64,000 bases of DNA from Lachnospiraceae bacterium (lineage in GTDB: Bacteria; Bacillota; Clostridia; Lachnospirales; Lachnospiraceae): positions 70,653 through 134,652 of the forward strand of contig JAJQBQ010000002.1 in the NCBI GenBank assembly GCA_021203205.1, in the 5' to 3' direction. Shown here one piece after another: positions 44,541-54,414 of this stretch. Each line of letters opens with the position of its first letter. The first letter of the stretch is position 1. The notes beneath the pieces were generated by a model. That model saw only the letters and a list, made by a program, of their open reading frames with translations. It did not search any database and was not told the origin of the DNA. A program made the position numbers and the translations under genes.

Positions 44541-44923
44541 GAATCTCCAGTCTCTTTCTTCTGCCGTCCTTTGGCTGGCCGCAGAAAAAGAAATACAAAA
44601 TTATATGTTTAAGCTTCTTTCATTATTTCAGTCCACCAGCCGAAGCCGGGTGTATTCTTTCGTAATCTTTTCGCACAGCCGAAGCTAAGTGCATTCTTTC
44701 GTAATCTTCCCAAAAAAGCCGGCATCGTACCATTACGAGGCCGGCTCTCTTATAATCTTTCTTTATGACACCAAAAGCACTGTTTCTATCTGCAACCTGC
44801 AACCACGAATTCATTTTAGAAAATCAACTATCTGTATAACACTGGCATCATCCGTATTTTGATTTTCAGACTGTCATCCCTGATATCATGCGCTTTTGTT
44901 CACCGGGCCCATATTCTGTCTGC
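44541..44923. repeat. Intergenic region with a 39-bp tandem repeat
   Basis: CCGAAGC begins at 44640 and 44679, and CGTAATCTT at 44661 and 44700, both 39 bp apart; a third weaker TATAATCTTTC follows near 44750. AAGCCGGC...GAGGCCGGCT at about 44716-44745 is a stem of a possible terminator. A minus-strand frame here (repeating KDYERMHLASAVR and KDYERIHPASAGG) is likely just the repeat. No gene. Confidence 0.55.
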
Positions 44924-45481
44924 TTAAGCGCGGGACAGATACTCACCCGTTCTGGTGTCGATCTTGATCCGCTCACCGCGATCCACGAACAACGGTACGT
45001 ACACAAGTGCGCCCGTCTCCACCGTCGCCGGCTTGGTTGCGCCCGTAGCCGTGTTGCCCTTGAAGCCCGGCTCGGTATCGATAATCTCAAGCTCCACAAA
45101 GAGCGGCGGCTCGATCGCGAAAACTGCGCCGTTGTGGGAGCACATCTTTACCATCTCATTTTCCTTGACAAACTTTAATGTGTCGCCAACCGCAGCTTCG
45201 TCCAGCGCGATCTGATCGAAGGTCTCGGTGTCCATGAAGTAGTACAGGCCGCTGTCGCTGTACAGATACTGCATATCCTTGCGGTCGATCCTGCCCTGCT
45301 CAAACTTCTCGGTCGGGCGGAAGGTCTTCTCCACGACGCCGCCGTCTTTTACATTCTTTAACTTCGTTCTTACAAAAGCAGCGCCCTTGCCCGGCTTCAC
45401 GTGCTGGAACTCCAGGATCTGGTATAAGTTTCCTTCCATCTCCACCGTCATGCCGTTTCTAAAATCACCTGCTGAAACCAT
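44924..45481 (-). CDS. efp: Translation elongation factor P
   Basis: The 185-residue protein starts at ATG 45481 (GAGGAGG eight bases upstream): [43 protein letters not shown], with the loop Lys in PGKGAAF where EF-P is modified or tips into the ribosome. Three OB/KOW-like domains end with the EF-P signature [15 protein letters not shown] rescues ribosomes stalled at proline runs. It stands alone. Confidence 0.95.
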   Translation of the reverse strand: MVSAGDFRNGMTVEMEGNLYQILEFQHVKPGKGAAFVRTKLKNVKDGGVVEKTFRPTEKFEQGRIDRKDMQYLYSDSGLYYFMDTETFDQIALDEAAVGDTLKFVKENEMVKMCSHNGAVFAIEPPLFVELEIIDTEPGFKGNTATGATKPATVETGALVYVPLFVDRGERIKIDTRTGEYLSRA

Positions 45482-45611
45482 TGTAGCTTCCTCCTCGTAT
45501 GATATCTTTTCCACATGTGGAAATGCCTGTCTGCACACTGCGCTGCGGAACAACTCAATGCCGGTTCTTCATCAGCCCATGTTCGCTCTGCGGATATCGA
45601 CAGACATTAAA

Positions 45612-45805
45612 GTTACTATTCACGCCGCCCCCGAACTCGCAGAAACTTCGTAGATAAATTTCATCGTAACGTTATATTTCACGAAGTTTCTGCGAGTTTG
45701 GGGGCGGTGACTGTTGCACAGTCATCCTCTATGAGTCAATAATTTTCCTTACGAACAAGCTCGACGTAAAATTATTGACTCATAGAGGACTCCGTGAATA
45801 GTAAC
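45612..45805. repeat. 194-bp palindromic element predicted to fold as a four-way junction
   Basis: Outer arms GTTACTATTCACG (45612-45624) and CGTGAATAGTAAC (45793-45805) pair perfectly. Inside, a 27-bp stem (45625-45651 with 45681-45707, one G-T wobble), a 6-bp stem TGACTG/CAGTCA (45708-45724) and a perfect 21-bp stem (45726-45746 with 45768-45788) abut with 0, 0, 1 and 4 unpaired bases. Parts recur upstream of sigG at 61951-62010. Confidence 0.85.
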
Positions 45806-46016
45806 ACATTTAAAATATTTCGGATGTCAGGCAGTTATAAGTTTCATGCGCACTGCCCTCGTTTACATCTGCACTAGTTTATAACACTTGAGAGATATTT
45901 TCAACCTGTTTTTTCACAAAATAAAGTGATGTTATTCGGGAAACGCCAATCTTCCAGAACTTTTCATGCGAAGCCACTCTCATTTCGCATCCATATTCTT
46001 CCATACCGCTTACCCT

Positions 46017-46712
46017 CTAATACAGATTTCGTATCCGCCTGTATATATTTGCAAAATCTACCACACACTCTCCGCCAAAAATGCCCACCGGAATAGTGTC
46101 CTCGAAACCGTAGACTTTCGGCAGAGTCGCCATGTCAGGATCCCGGAAGACATACACTTCCACCTCTTTTCGTTCCGGATCTATAAGCCAGCACTCACGT
46201 ACACCGGCTTTTCGATATTCCCGAAGCTTTATCGTTCTGTCTTTTATCTTCGTAGACGGTGAAAGAATTTCGACCACAAAATCCGGTGCCCCGCAAACAA
46301 TATTTCGATCCCGAATCTTGTCCCGGTCACAGACGATCAGAACATCCGGCTGGAAGATCATGCAATCTCCATCGTTTTCGATCTCCACATCGCACGGAGC
46401 GATGGTGGCCACGCACTCTCCGTTTCTCTTCTCAATATAATCATTGAACAAGTTCACCAGAAGATACGCGATTTTCTGATGAACGAATGAGGGAGATGCC
46501 ATATCGTAAAGCACGCCATGAATCAATTCTTTTCTTGTTCCATCCGGCAGTGCGAAATAATCCTCCGCCGTATATTCTCCCTGCTTTCTGCTTCGTCGTC
46601 CATATACAACCTCCGGCTCCCGCACAGAACAGGAATCTGAATATATCATTCTGTCGAAATCATCCGCCCTTTCTTCATTTTTCTCTACACCAATGATGTC
46701 GTCTTTATCCAC
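46017..46712 (-). CDS. Uma2-family (DUF820) PD-(D/E)XK endonuclease-like protein
   Basis: About 231 residues from GTG 46712 (AGGAGG six bases upstream). Uma2 features are clear: GEYTAEDYFALPDGTRKELIHGVLYDMASPSFVHQKI, FQPDVLIVCDRDKI, GAPDFVVEILSPSTKIKDRTIKLREYRKAGVRECWLIDPERKEVEVY. The catalytic PD-(D/E)XK pattern would be D in QPDV and E-x-L in VVEIL. Uma2 proteins are spread widely and their biological role is unknown. It faces the same way as its neighbours but has no partner gene. Confidence 0.85.
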   Translation of the reverse strand: MDKDDIIGVEKNEERADDFDRMIYSDSCSVREPEVVYGRRSRKQGEYTAEDYFALPDGTRKELIHGVLYDMASPSFVHQKIAYLLVNLFNDYIEKRNGECVATIAPCDVEIENDGDCMIFQPDVLIVCDRDKIRDRNIVCGAPDFVVEILSPSTKIKDRTIKLREYRKAGVRECWLIDPERKEVEVYVFRDPDMATLPKVYGFEDTIPVGIFGGECVVDFANIYRRIRNLY

Positions 46713-47042
46713 TCTATTCCTCCTGCACAAAAACATATTCACAAATAGCTGTGTTTTCAGGAATGTTAACACGGAAATCAGAATTATTCAACAGCATTGA
46801 GGCATTTTATAAACATTTAATCCTGGTTACATGCGATGCAACATGGTCGCTTCAGAATAAGTGATCTGACAATGTAACATTCCGTAAGAAGTTGTTTATT
46901 TTTGTTTTTACGCTTTTTATTGTGTCGCGTGCGCTAAACGTTAGCCACAATGTTTCCAAAGCAGCGCCGACAGGCGTCTCTTTATGCGGCCCATACGCAG
47001 AAAATTTCCGACAGGTATCAAGTACTCTGCCGGAAATTTCCT
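46713..47042. other. Gene-free gap between the Uma2 gene and the RHH gene
   Basis: No gene supported. A terminator-like stem, TCCGACAGG...CCGGAAATTTCC, lies about 47005-47045, after the ribbon-helix-helix stop. Confidence 0.35.
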
Positions 47043-47222
47043 TTATCCTTCGCTGTCTTCTTCCTTCTCTTTCCTGCCCTTCTTCCGCTTCTTTACGCAC
47101 TCCGTCAGCAGATATTCAATCTGGCCGTTTACGGACCGGAAATCATCCTCCGCCCATGCGGCAATCTCCTGATACAGTTTGTCCGACAGGCGAAGCGGTA
47201 CCTGTTTCTTTTTATCTGCCAA
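47043..47222 (-). CDS. Small ribbon-helix-helix (Arc-like) protein
   Basis: A 59-residue frame starting at TTG 47222, eight bases after AGGAGG: LADKKKQVPLRLSDKLY, QEIAAWAEDDFRSVNGQIEYLLTE, ending with a run of Lys/Glu. The strand VPLRLS and the helices with RSVNGQIEYLL match Arc-type DNA-binding proteins. It follows the SPFH gene by 117 bp, an arrangement I have seen in related bacteria. The start codon is unusual, which is why it is easily missed. Confidence 0.75.
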   Translation of the reverse strand: MADKKKQVPLRLSDKLYQEIAAWAEDDFRSVNGQIEYLLTECVKKRKKGRKEKEEDSEG

Positions 47223-47339
47223 AATTTCTGCCTCCTGGTTTCACATATGATTCGCGGGCACATTTTAATGATACTTAAGTTCAAGAAGCCATGACACTGC
47301 GGATCACTCCCAAAGAAAATACAAAACATTTATGTCATT

Positions 47340-48386
47340 TTAATACAAACTTCCGGAATTTACAACCGGCTGCGCGTCACGATTTCCGCACAACACCACA
47401 AGCAGGTTCGATACCATGGCCGCCTTGCGCTCTTCGTCCAGCTCCACAACGTTGTTCTCGTTCAGTCGTTCCAGCGCCATCTCCACCATGCCGACCGCGC
47501 CGTCCACGATCAGCTTTCTGGCTGCCACGATGGCCGAGGCCTGCTGGCGCTGCAGCATGGCTGCCGCGATCTCCGGTGCGTATGCCAGGTAAGTGATATG
47601 TACCTCGATGATCTCGATGCCGGCATTTTCCACGTTTTTCTGGATCTCGTCACGGATGCGCAGGGTCACGATGTCGCTGGAGCCGCGAAGACTGCCGTCA
47701 TCCGCCACACCGTCGCCGGTGGTATCCACGTTCGGTGCCACATCGTACGGATATATGCGCACGATGTCGCGCAGAGCACTGTCGCACTGAAGGGAAATGT
47801 ATTCCTTGTAATTGTCCACATTGAACACCGCTTTTGCCGTGTCGACCACGCGCCACATCACGGCGATGCCGATCTCCACCGGATTGCCCAGGCAGTCGTT
47901 TACCTTCTGGCGGGTGTTGTTCAGCGTCATGATTTTCAGGGAAATCTTTTTCCCCTTGCTGCTGTCCGTGTTGATGGTGAGGCCGTCTGTGGAAACCACG
48001 ATCGGCTTCGGGGAAGCTCCGCGGTCTACATCGCCGCTCTGGCCCAGCTTCGTGTTCGCGGCCGGATTGACCGCCGTGCAGAACGGGTTTACAAAGTAAA
48101 AACCGTTATCTTTTAAAGTGCCGACATATTTCCCGAACAGCGTCAGCACCAGCGCTTCCTGTGGCTTTAACACCTTAAGACCCAGAAACGGAATCCAGCC
48201 GATGCACGCCCACACAATACCGACAACAAGCAATACAACTCCTGCGGTGCTTTCCGCCCCTGTATCCAGACTGTCCAGCATAACGCCGCCCATCACGATG
48301 GCAACAACTGCCGCCAGATACAGCACGACCGTGGCGATCAGGGCTGCCATTCCATTTTTGCTGCCTGACAAAACTTTTTCCTGCAT
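47340..48386 (-). CDS. SPFH (stomatin/prohibitin-like) membrane protein
   Basis: The 348-residue protein has two N-terminal helices ([22 protein letters not shown] and [19 protein letters not shown]), then an SPFH domain: [30 protein letters not shown] and [45 protein letters not shown], and a helical ending with [32 protein letters not shown] proteins organise membrane microdomains. A ribbon-helix-helix gene lies downstream. Confidence 0.9.
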   Translation of the reverse strand: MQEKVLSGSKNGMAALIATVVLYLAAVVAIVMGGVMLDSLDTGAESTAGVVLLVVGIVWACIGWIPFLGLKVLKPQEALVLTLFGKYVGTLKDNGFYFVNPFCTAVNPAANTKLGQSGDVDRGASPKPIVVSTDGLTINTDSSKGKKISLKIMTLNNTRQKVNDCLGNPVEIGIAVMWRVVDTAKAVFNVDNYKEYISLQCDSALRDIVRIYPYDVAPNVDTTGDGVADDGSLRGSSDIVTLRIRDEIQKNVENAGIEIIEVHITYLAYAPEIAAAMLQRQQASAIVAARKLIVDGAVGMVEMALERLNENNVVELDEERKAAMVSNLLVVLCGNRDAQPVVNSGSLY

Positions 48387-48897
48387 AAGTAAATCCTCCT
48401 CTATTATGCGCAGTACCCGAGATACACCTCAGGCTAATTGCTTTGATATCACTATGATATCATGCTGATACATGTATGTCAAGAGGAAATACCAAATTTT
48501 CTGCCGATCAACGGAAATACTGTCACTGTCTATTCCCGGAAATTGCTTTGCCAACGGGCACACCCTGAACTGCCGAAATTATTCAGAGTCTTTTTATCAG
48601 AGCTCCTCATGACTCTGAAAGCTTCTGCCATCCGCCAGGAGTGACCTGTGCTTCACGGTCAAAAAAACGCGAATAGACGAAATACGTTTTTTTGCCAACC
48701 ACAGACACTGGCCTGACGAAATATCACCTTTACCCAGACAATCGAGCAGGGAGATTTTCTCCCTGCTCGCCTGCGCAGGCTGCGTCCGGCGTAGGCCGGA
48801 AAAATTTCTCCCGGAGCCCTGTGCATAAAATGAAAACCCCCCTCCTTTTCACAGGAGGGGGCCATTTTTAAAGAACCTTTATGCTGTTTCCTTTCTT
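48387..48897. other. Structured gap between the GH127 gene and the SPFH gene
   Basis: No gene. Three hairpins lie back to back: GAGCAGGGAGA/TCTCCCTGCTC (48744-48768), palindrome GCCTGCGCAGGC (48769-48780) and TCCGGC/GCCGGA (48785-48800). The GH127 terminator follows at 48835-48870. Confidence 0.5.
48835..48870 (-). terminator. Intrinsic terminator of the GH127 gene
   Basis: CCCCCCTCCTTT and AGGAGGGGGC form a strong stem; on the minus strand it is followed by TTTTCATTTTATG. It lies 30 bases after the stop. Confidence 0.8.
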
Positions 48898-51800
48898 TTA
48901 GTCAGCAAACTGTTTTTTCTTCGCCAGCAGAGCAATCACCAAACAGCTTACAAGAAGCAATGTGACCGGAAATCCCTTTGAGACATCGCCCGTAACCGTG
49001 CTGGTGCTGTCAGAGTCACTGTCCGAACCGTCGGTATCTTCCTCCGTGCTGTCGGTGTCATTTGCCGTCGCATCGGTTTCGGTCTCTTCAGCTTCGGTCG
49101 TTTCCTCCTCTGTTGTCTCTTCCTCTGTTTCTGTCTCCGTCTCGCCGGTTTCCTCTTCCGCTGCTTCTAGCCCTGCGAGCGCTGCTTCCAGTGCCGCCAG
49201 CGCTACCTCGATTTCCTCTTCCGTCGCGTCTTCATCCTCATAAAGCGCTTCGAGCGCCGCGATTGCGTCCGCCAGAGCCTGCAGGGATTCTTCCGTATAG
49301 GTTCCGGCACTTACCGCATCCTCGTAAGCAGAGGTTGCGGATGTGATGGCCGCTTCCAGCTCACTCTTATCCACTGTATCAGAAGATGTGCTCGCCACTT
49401 CCTGACGGATGATGATATAGCACAGGTTGATGGCCAGCGTGTTGCTGTCATCCGCCGCGCTGCGGAAATCTACCGTAATGATGCCGTCCTCATCCACTGT
49501 AAAGGTAGCGGTGATGACCTGGGTTCCGTAATCCGGCACAGCCGCATCATCCGTGATGGTGATCTGGCTGTCTGTCCCGTAATTTAAGTAGACAGCCGGG
49601 TCATCCGAGCATCCCCACGGGTTGGAGAGACCGATCTCGATCTCGTAAGTGCCCGCTTCCAGCTCGAAGCCGTAGTCCAGGTAGCGCACGGAGATACCGC
49701 TCTCGTACTGATTTTTCGTGTAGCGGTTCGATGCCGTCTTGTCCACGCCGTCGCCGGAGTTCGCCTCGTACGGCCAGGTCCAGTCAGTATCCACACCGCC
49801 GGTGCCGCTGGTGCCGTTTGCCAGTTCATCGCTCACGGTGTCGATGATACCCCAGGTATAACCGGTTTCCGCATCCACGCCGTACACCTGCTCCGTCACG
49901 CTGTTGTGGGTACCAAGCTCATCGCCGTCCGAAACGGTCGTCACATCATAGTCACCCGCATCCACAAAGTAGATGGTCTCATACTGTGTTTCATCTTCCT
50001 CAGACGAAGTTTCACCCTCATAAATGATGATGTAAGCCACGTTGATGGCGAGGGTGCTGCTTCCCGTGCCCCGGAAGTTCAGCGTCAGCATGCCGTCGGT
50101 CACCTCCACCGTTGCCGTCACGGTAGACGGAGCGTTGGCGTTCTCTGTGATGACTGTTTCGCTGTCCGTGTCAATATTTGCGTAGATCACCGGATTCGTG
50201 GAGCAGTTCCATGGGTTCACCAGGCCGATTTCTACGGTGTAGGTGCCGTTTTCCAGTTCAAACGCATAGTCCAGATAGCGGGTTTCAATGCCGCTCTCGT
50301 ACTGGTTCTTCGTGTAGCGGTTCGAGGTCGTCTTACTGAGACCGTCGCCGCTGTTGTACTCATAAGGCCAGGTCCAGTCGGTGTCCACACCGCCGGTGCC
50401 GCTCTCGCCGTTCGTCAGGGAACTGCTCACGGTGTCCACGATGCCCCAGCTGTAGCCGGTCACCGGATCCTCGCCGTAAATCTGCTCGGTCAGGCTGTTG
50501 TGGGTGCCGAAGGCATCGCCTTCGGATACCGTGGAGGTGTCGTAGTCGCCGCAGTCCACGAAATAAGCGATGGTCTCATCCACTTCGTAGTCTTTCAGAA
50601 CGTTGACAGTATAGGTCTTCGAGGTCTCATGATCTTCCGCGTAGACCACCAGCTCGTAGGTAGCCGTGCGGCCGTCCACCGTCAGCGTCTTTGCTTTGGA
50701 ATCATCGATGGCATTGCCGTCGATGGTAACGTAGCCATAGGTATCCGCCGGTGCGAAGTACATGTCAAAGCTGCTGACATCCGAAGCCACTGTAATGTTG
50801 ATCTCGGTGCCGCCGTCCCAGTCAACTGTCACATTGTCCGCATCTGCCGCTTCCGCCCGGATCAGCTCCGCGTTGGTGCTGTAAGCGGTGCGCAGGGAGA
50901 GAAGGTTGCAGAGTCTCGCGGAATCCGTCACCTCTGCGTTATCATCCACAGCAACCGTCTGAGTAATGATAATGTAGCTCACATTGATGGCCAACGTGTC
51001 GCTGCCTGTGCCGCGGAAGTCCACGGTAACCACTCCATCCTCATCTACGGTAAAGGTGTATGTGATGACCGCCGTCCCGTAACTCGGCACCGCCGCGTCT
51101 GCCGTGATCGTAACCTGATCATCCGTGCCGTAATTCAGGTAGACCGCCGGGTCACACGAGCAGTTCCACGGATTTGTCAGGCAAATCTCTATCTCGTAGG
51201 TTCCCGCTTCCAGCTCAAAACCGTAGTCCAGATAGCGGGTTCCCTCTGTGTCATAGCTGTTCATCACTTCATACTGATTCTTCGTATAGCGATTCGATTC
51301 TTCCTTTGTGATGCCGTCGCCGGAAAGCCACTCGTTCGGCCAGGTCCAATCGGTGTACACGCCGCCCACGGAGCTGCTGCCGTTTGTCAGCGGGTCGCTG
51401 ACCGTGTCAATAATGCCCCAGGTATATCCGGTTTCTTCGTCTTCCCCGTATATCTGCTCGGTCACACTGTTGTGCGTTCCCAGCGCATCGCCGTCCGAAA
51501 CCGTCGTCACATCATAGTCGCCACAGTCCACGAAATAGACGATTTCCTCGTCCGTTTCTATGCAGCTTTCAAATGTCACTGTGATCACAGTAATATCTCC
51601 ATCGGTTACCGTCTTTGTGTAAGCCGCTGCAGTAACAACGCTCTCCGAGAGCAGGATCTCCACAAGGAAGATGTCATCGCTCGTATCTGCGCCGTATTTT
51701 TCGGCAAGCTGCGCAACTGTGCCGGAGAATACCACCGTGTCCCCTACCGTGATCTGGATAGTCTTATCCAGGTCTTCCGCAAGGAAATATGCCTGAAGAT

Positions 51801-54078
51801 AATAGTCGCCAACTTCGTCAATCTGCATGTCATAGGAGAAGTAGCCGCCCGCTTCCGCATAGCGGAAAGTCTCCGCCGCGCTGACCGTGCCGCTGGTATC
51901 GCCGACAGAAGCCTCGTCCTGCATGTCATGAACTTCGTCATTCTCATACTGGCCGTAGCCGATGAGGATGGAGTCCGTCGTCGTCTCGTTCGCGCGGTCC
52001 GTCTCCTTCTGGGCGATCACCTGCGACGAAACGATCGCGTCGTCATCCGCGATGATGGTCCAGTAAATGCCGTATCTCTGGGTATACTGCAGATAATGGG
52101 TCGTAAAGGTCAGCTCCGTATCCGTCCCGGTCAGCGTGAAGGTCAGCTCCTCCGCACTCTCATCCCGAACCAGATAATCATTAATATTTGCCAGGTATTC
52201 CTCCTGCGTGATGCCAAGGCTCGTGTCGATCACGATCGTCTCGCTGGAGGCATCGCCCATATCCTTCGTCAGAGGAATGGTCACGTCCACGCCGGTGGTG
52301 CCAGTGGTCATGTTGCTGGTGCCAAGCTCCGCGCTCAAAACCACAGGGCCATACTTGAACGCGAACACGTTCTCATTGTCCGGCAGGGTGTACACCACCA
52401 CTTCCATCGGAATGGTGTAGCTCACGGTGTCGCCTGCGGAAAGGCCTTCCACGATAGCATAACCCTCGGAGGTCACCGCCGCGTCATATTCTGTGCCGTT
52501 TACCAGGATCGTCACATCGCCCGCCGCCCAATCCGGGATGCGCAGGGCCAAATCCAGATCGACCGACTTCGAACTGTCGATGGCGGAAACTGTAAACACG
52601 GTCTCCTCCGTGTTCGGGATGTCCGTCTCCTGAGCTACCACCGCATTGGCCTCCGCGAAGGTCACCTCGGAGGAGATGAACTGGTTCACGATCAGGTAAT
52701 TATCCTTGTGATAATAGATGCTCGTCTGCAGTTTTGAGAAATTCTCCATGCCCGAACCGGTGCAGCACCAGAAGCTTTCCGTCTCGGTGGAATACACCTT
52801 GAAGTATCCGGTGGCCATCGGCTGGAAGTAGGTGGTCATGCCGGTCTCCGGGTTCTGGGACGACATGATGGAGTTCAAAAATGCGTTCTCATAGTAGTCC
52901 ATGTACTTCTTCTCGCCGGTGATCTGGTAGAGAAGCTTGGACATCTTTAACATATTGTATACATTGCAGGTCTCATCATTGCAGTTCGTACGCTCACCGT
53001 CCAGCACATCGTCCGCGCCGAAATGCTCCCACTCGCTATTGCCGCCGGTGACATAGGTGTGGTCATTGATGACCAGTGTCCAGAATGCCTCCACGTACTC
53101 CAGGTACTCTTCCTCGCCCGTGATCACATAGCGCTTCAGGGCGCCCAGGAACTTCGGGATGGTAGTGTTCGCATGCAGGCCGTCCAGCACATTGTCGCCC
53201 GCGCTGGCGTTCGCGACCTTCTCGAACAGGTCAGTCTCATCGAACATGTGCGCCGCTGTCATGTAATTCTCTTCGCCGGTCAGAATGTACAGATCATAGA
53301 GCGCATCGTTCATGCCGCCGTACTCGATGGCCAGCACCCGTGCCTGAATGGTAGCCGTCCAGCTGCTCGTGCGCTCATAAATCCAGTCGCCCAGGTAAGA
53401 TGCCACGTCCAGCGCTTCCGCAGCCACCGCACTGCTGTCCGCATCGGTCAGCTCCGCCACGGAGATGAGTCCCGCCAGGATCTTGTGCATGGTGTACCAC
53501 GGCACCCAGGCCTGGGTGGAGATGTTCGTCAGATTTTTCTCCACATTGTCAAACTGATACTCCGGATCGTCAGAAATGGTGTACTGCGTGGAACCGAAGA
53601 TAAATCCGGTGCCGATCTCGTCCTGACACTCCTTCAAACCTTCCACCAGCTCCGTGATCTTCGTCAGGAGCTGCGCCTTCTGGTCGTCCGTGGAATTCGC
53701 GTTCTCGTACGCCTGCGCCAGCGCCGTCATGTAGTGGCCCAGCGTATGCCCGCCGATCAGGGAATCCTCCCAGCCGTCATAGCATTCGGCGCCGTTGTCC
53801 AGGCCCGCCACCTGGTAAAAATTCGCCAGCAGCCGGTCCGTCTCAAGGCTTAAGAGATAGTCGATCTCCAGGTTCGTGGCGTTGACGTAGTAATCATCCG
53901 TCAGCAGAACCTCCGAGAGGTCGAAATCCTCCAGGTCAGTCAGATCCGCGTCCGATGTCACGGTCTCAGATGAAGCATCTGCCGCACTCGCCAGAAACGA
54001 GGCCGGAACCGAAGTGAGCAGCAGTGCGGCGATCATGACAAACGCCAGGGCTGCCCGAAACCCCCTTGTTTTCCTCAT
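48898..54078 (-). CDS. Secreted GH127 beta-L-arabinofuranosidase with three tandem accessory domains
   Basis: 1726 residues from ATG 54078 (GGAGG ten bases upstream). A signal peptide (FRAALAFVMIAALLLTSVPASFLASAADA) leads a GH127/DUF1680 catalytic region (GAECYDGWEDSLIGGHTLGHYMTALAQAY; zinc Cys in NDETCNVYNMLKMSK and FWCCTGSGMEN). Three about 200-residue copies of a malectin-like domain (YFVDCGDYDVTTVSDGD, NRYTKNQYE, DYGFELEAGTYEIE) begin near 845, 1170 and 1370; a cadherin-like beta domain lies between the first two. A FIVAR-like helix pair, an acidic Thr/Glu linker and a C-terminal helix with basic tail follow. No LPXTG is present. It probably trims plant arabinan or extensin side chains at the surface. 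An AraC regulator sits upstream. Confidence 0.85.
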   Translation of the reverse strand: MRKTRGFRAALAFVMIAALLLTSVPASFLASAADASSETVTSDADLTDLEDFDLSEVLLTDDYYVNATNLEIDYLLSLETDRLLANFYQVAGLDNGAECYDGWEDSLIGGHTLGHYMTALAQAYENANSTDDQKAQLLTKITELVEGLKECQDEIGTGFIFGSTQYTISDDPEYQFDNVEKNLTNISTQAWVPWYTMHKILAGLISVAELTDADSSAVAAEALDVASYLGDWIYERTSSWTATIQARVLAIEYGGMNDALYDLYILTGEENYMTAAHMFDETDLFEKVANASAGDNVLDGLHANTTIPKFLGALKRYVITGEEEYLEYVEAFWTLVINDHTYVTGGNSEWEHFGADDVLDGERTNCNDETCNVYNMLKMSKLLYQITGEKKYMDYYENAFLNSIMSSQNPETGMTTYFQPMATGYFKVYSTETESFWCCTGSGMENFSKLQTSIYYHKDNYLIVNQFISSEVTFAEANAVVAQETDIPNTEETVFTVSAIDSSKSVDLDLALRIPDWAAGDVTILVNGTEYDAAVTSEGYAIVEGLSAGDTVSYTIPMEVVVYTLPDNENVFAFKYGPVVLSAELGTSNMTTGTTGVDVTIPLTKDMGDASSETIVIDTSLGITQEEYLANINDYLVRDESAEELTFTLTGTDTELTFTTHYLQYTQRYGIYWTIIADDDAIVSSQVIAQKETDRANETTTDSILIGYGQYENDEVHDMQDEASVGDTSGTVSAAETFRYAEAGGYFSYDMQIDEVGDYYLQAYFLAEDLDKTIQITVGDTVVFSGTVAQLAEKYGADTSDDIFLVEILLSESVVTAAAYTKTVTDGDITVITVTFESCIETDEEIVYFVDCGDYDVTTVSDGDALGTHNSVTEQIYGEDEETGYTWGIIDTVSDPLTNGSSSVGGVYTDWTWPNEWLSGDGITKEESNRYTKNQYEVMNSYDTEGTRYLDYGFELEAGTYEIEICLTNPWNCSCDPAVYLNYGTDDQVTITADAAVPSYGTAVITYTFTVDEDGVVTVDFRGTGSDTLAINVSYIIITQTVAVDDNAEVTDSARLCNLLSLRTAYSTNAELIRAEAADADNVTVDWDGGTEINITVASDVSSFDMYFAPADTYGYVTIDGNAIDDSKAKTLTVDGRTATYELVVYAEDHETSKTYTVNVLKDYEVDETIAYFVDCGDYDTSTVSEGDAFGTHNSLTEQIYGEDPVTGYSWGIVDTVSSSLTNGESGTGGVDTDWTWPYEYNSGDGLSKTTSNRYTKNQYESGIETRYLDYAFELENGTYTVEIGLVNPWNCSTNPVIYANIDTDSETVITENANAPSTVTATVEVTDGMLTLNFRGTGSSTLAINVAYIIIYEGETSSEEDETQYETIYFVDAGDYDVTTVSDGDELGTHNSVTEQVYGVDAETGYTWGIIDTVSDELANGTSGTGGVDTDWTWPYEANSGDGVDKTASNRYTKNQYESGISVRYLDYGFELEAGTYEIEIGLSNPWGCSDDPAVYLNYGTDSQITITDDAAVPDYGTQVITATFTVDEDGIITVDFRSAADDSNTLAINLCYIIIRQEVASTSSDTVDKSELEAAITSATSAYEDAVSAGTYTEESLQALADAIAALEALYEDEDATEEEIEVALAALEAALAGLEAAEEETGETETETEEETTEEETTEAEETETDATANDTDSTEEDTDGSDSDSDSTSTVTGDVSKGFPVTLLLVSCLVIALLAKKKQFAD

Positions 54079-54212
54079 AAAATGTCCTCCTTTTTTGAAC
54101 ATTCGCCCCAATGAAAAAGGGCAAAACAGGGAATGTAGTTACAATTCATTTGATTGTAACAAACATTTCACATTTTGCCCATAGCAAAAGGTTCCCTAAA
54201 AGTGGAAAAATG

Positions 54213-54377
54213 TCAGGTTTGTTTCTCTTCAAAAGTTTTCTTCATGGATACGTCCGGTACCGTTGTTGATACAGGTTGACTGGCTGGGTCCCAATTGCCT
54301 GTTATTTCATTCTTTTTTCTTTTTATATATGAGTTTTTCCTTGGGTGTAAGCTTTCAATATCATACTTATCCCTCAT
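54213..54377 (-). pseudogene. Truncated BrnA/CopG-like antitoxin fragment
   Basis: From ATG 54377 (GGAGGT ten bases upstream) the frame reads MRDKYDIESLHPRKNSYIKRKKNEIT, the usual N-terminus of a small CopG-type antitoxin; the DNA-binding part should follow but instead GNWDPASQPVSTTVPDVS is read to the stop. No toxin gene is nearby. I infer a 3' truncation. Confidence 0.5.
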
Positions 54378-54414
54378 AATTGACCTCCATAAAGATCGTT
54401 TGTAAATTTTACTG

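Noticed and set aside
48898-49000. LPXTG sorting signal at the GH127 C-terminus
   Set aside because: The helix and basic tail are there but the preceding residues read STVTGDVSKGF, with no LPXTG or close variant.
49906-52737. 943-codon plus-strand open frame
   Set aside because: It runs antisense to the GH127 gene, has His/Arg/Val-rich composition typical of reverse frames of GC-rich genes, no ribosome site and no domain.
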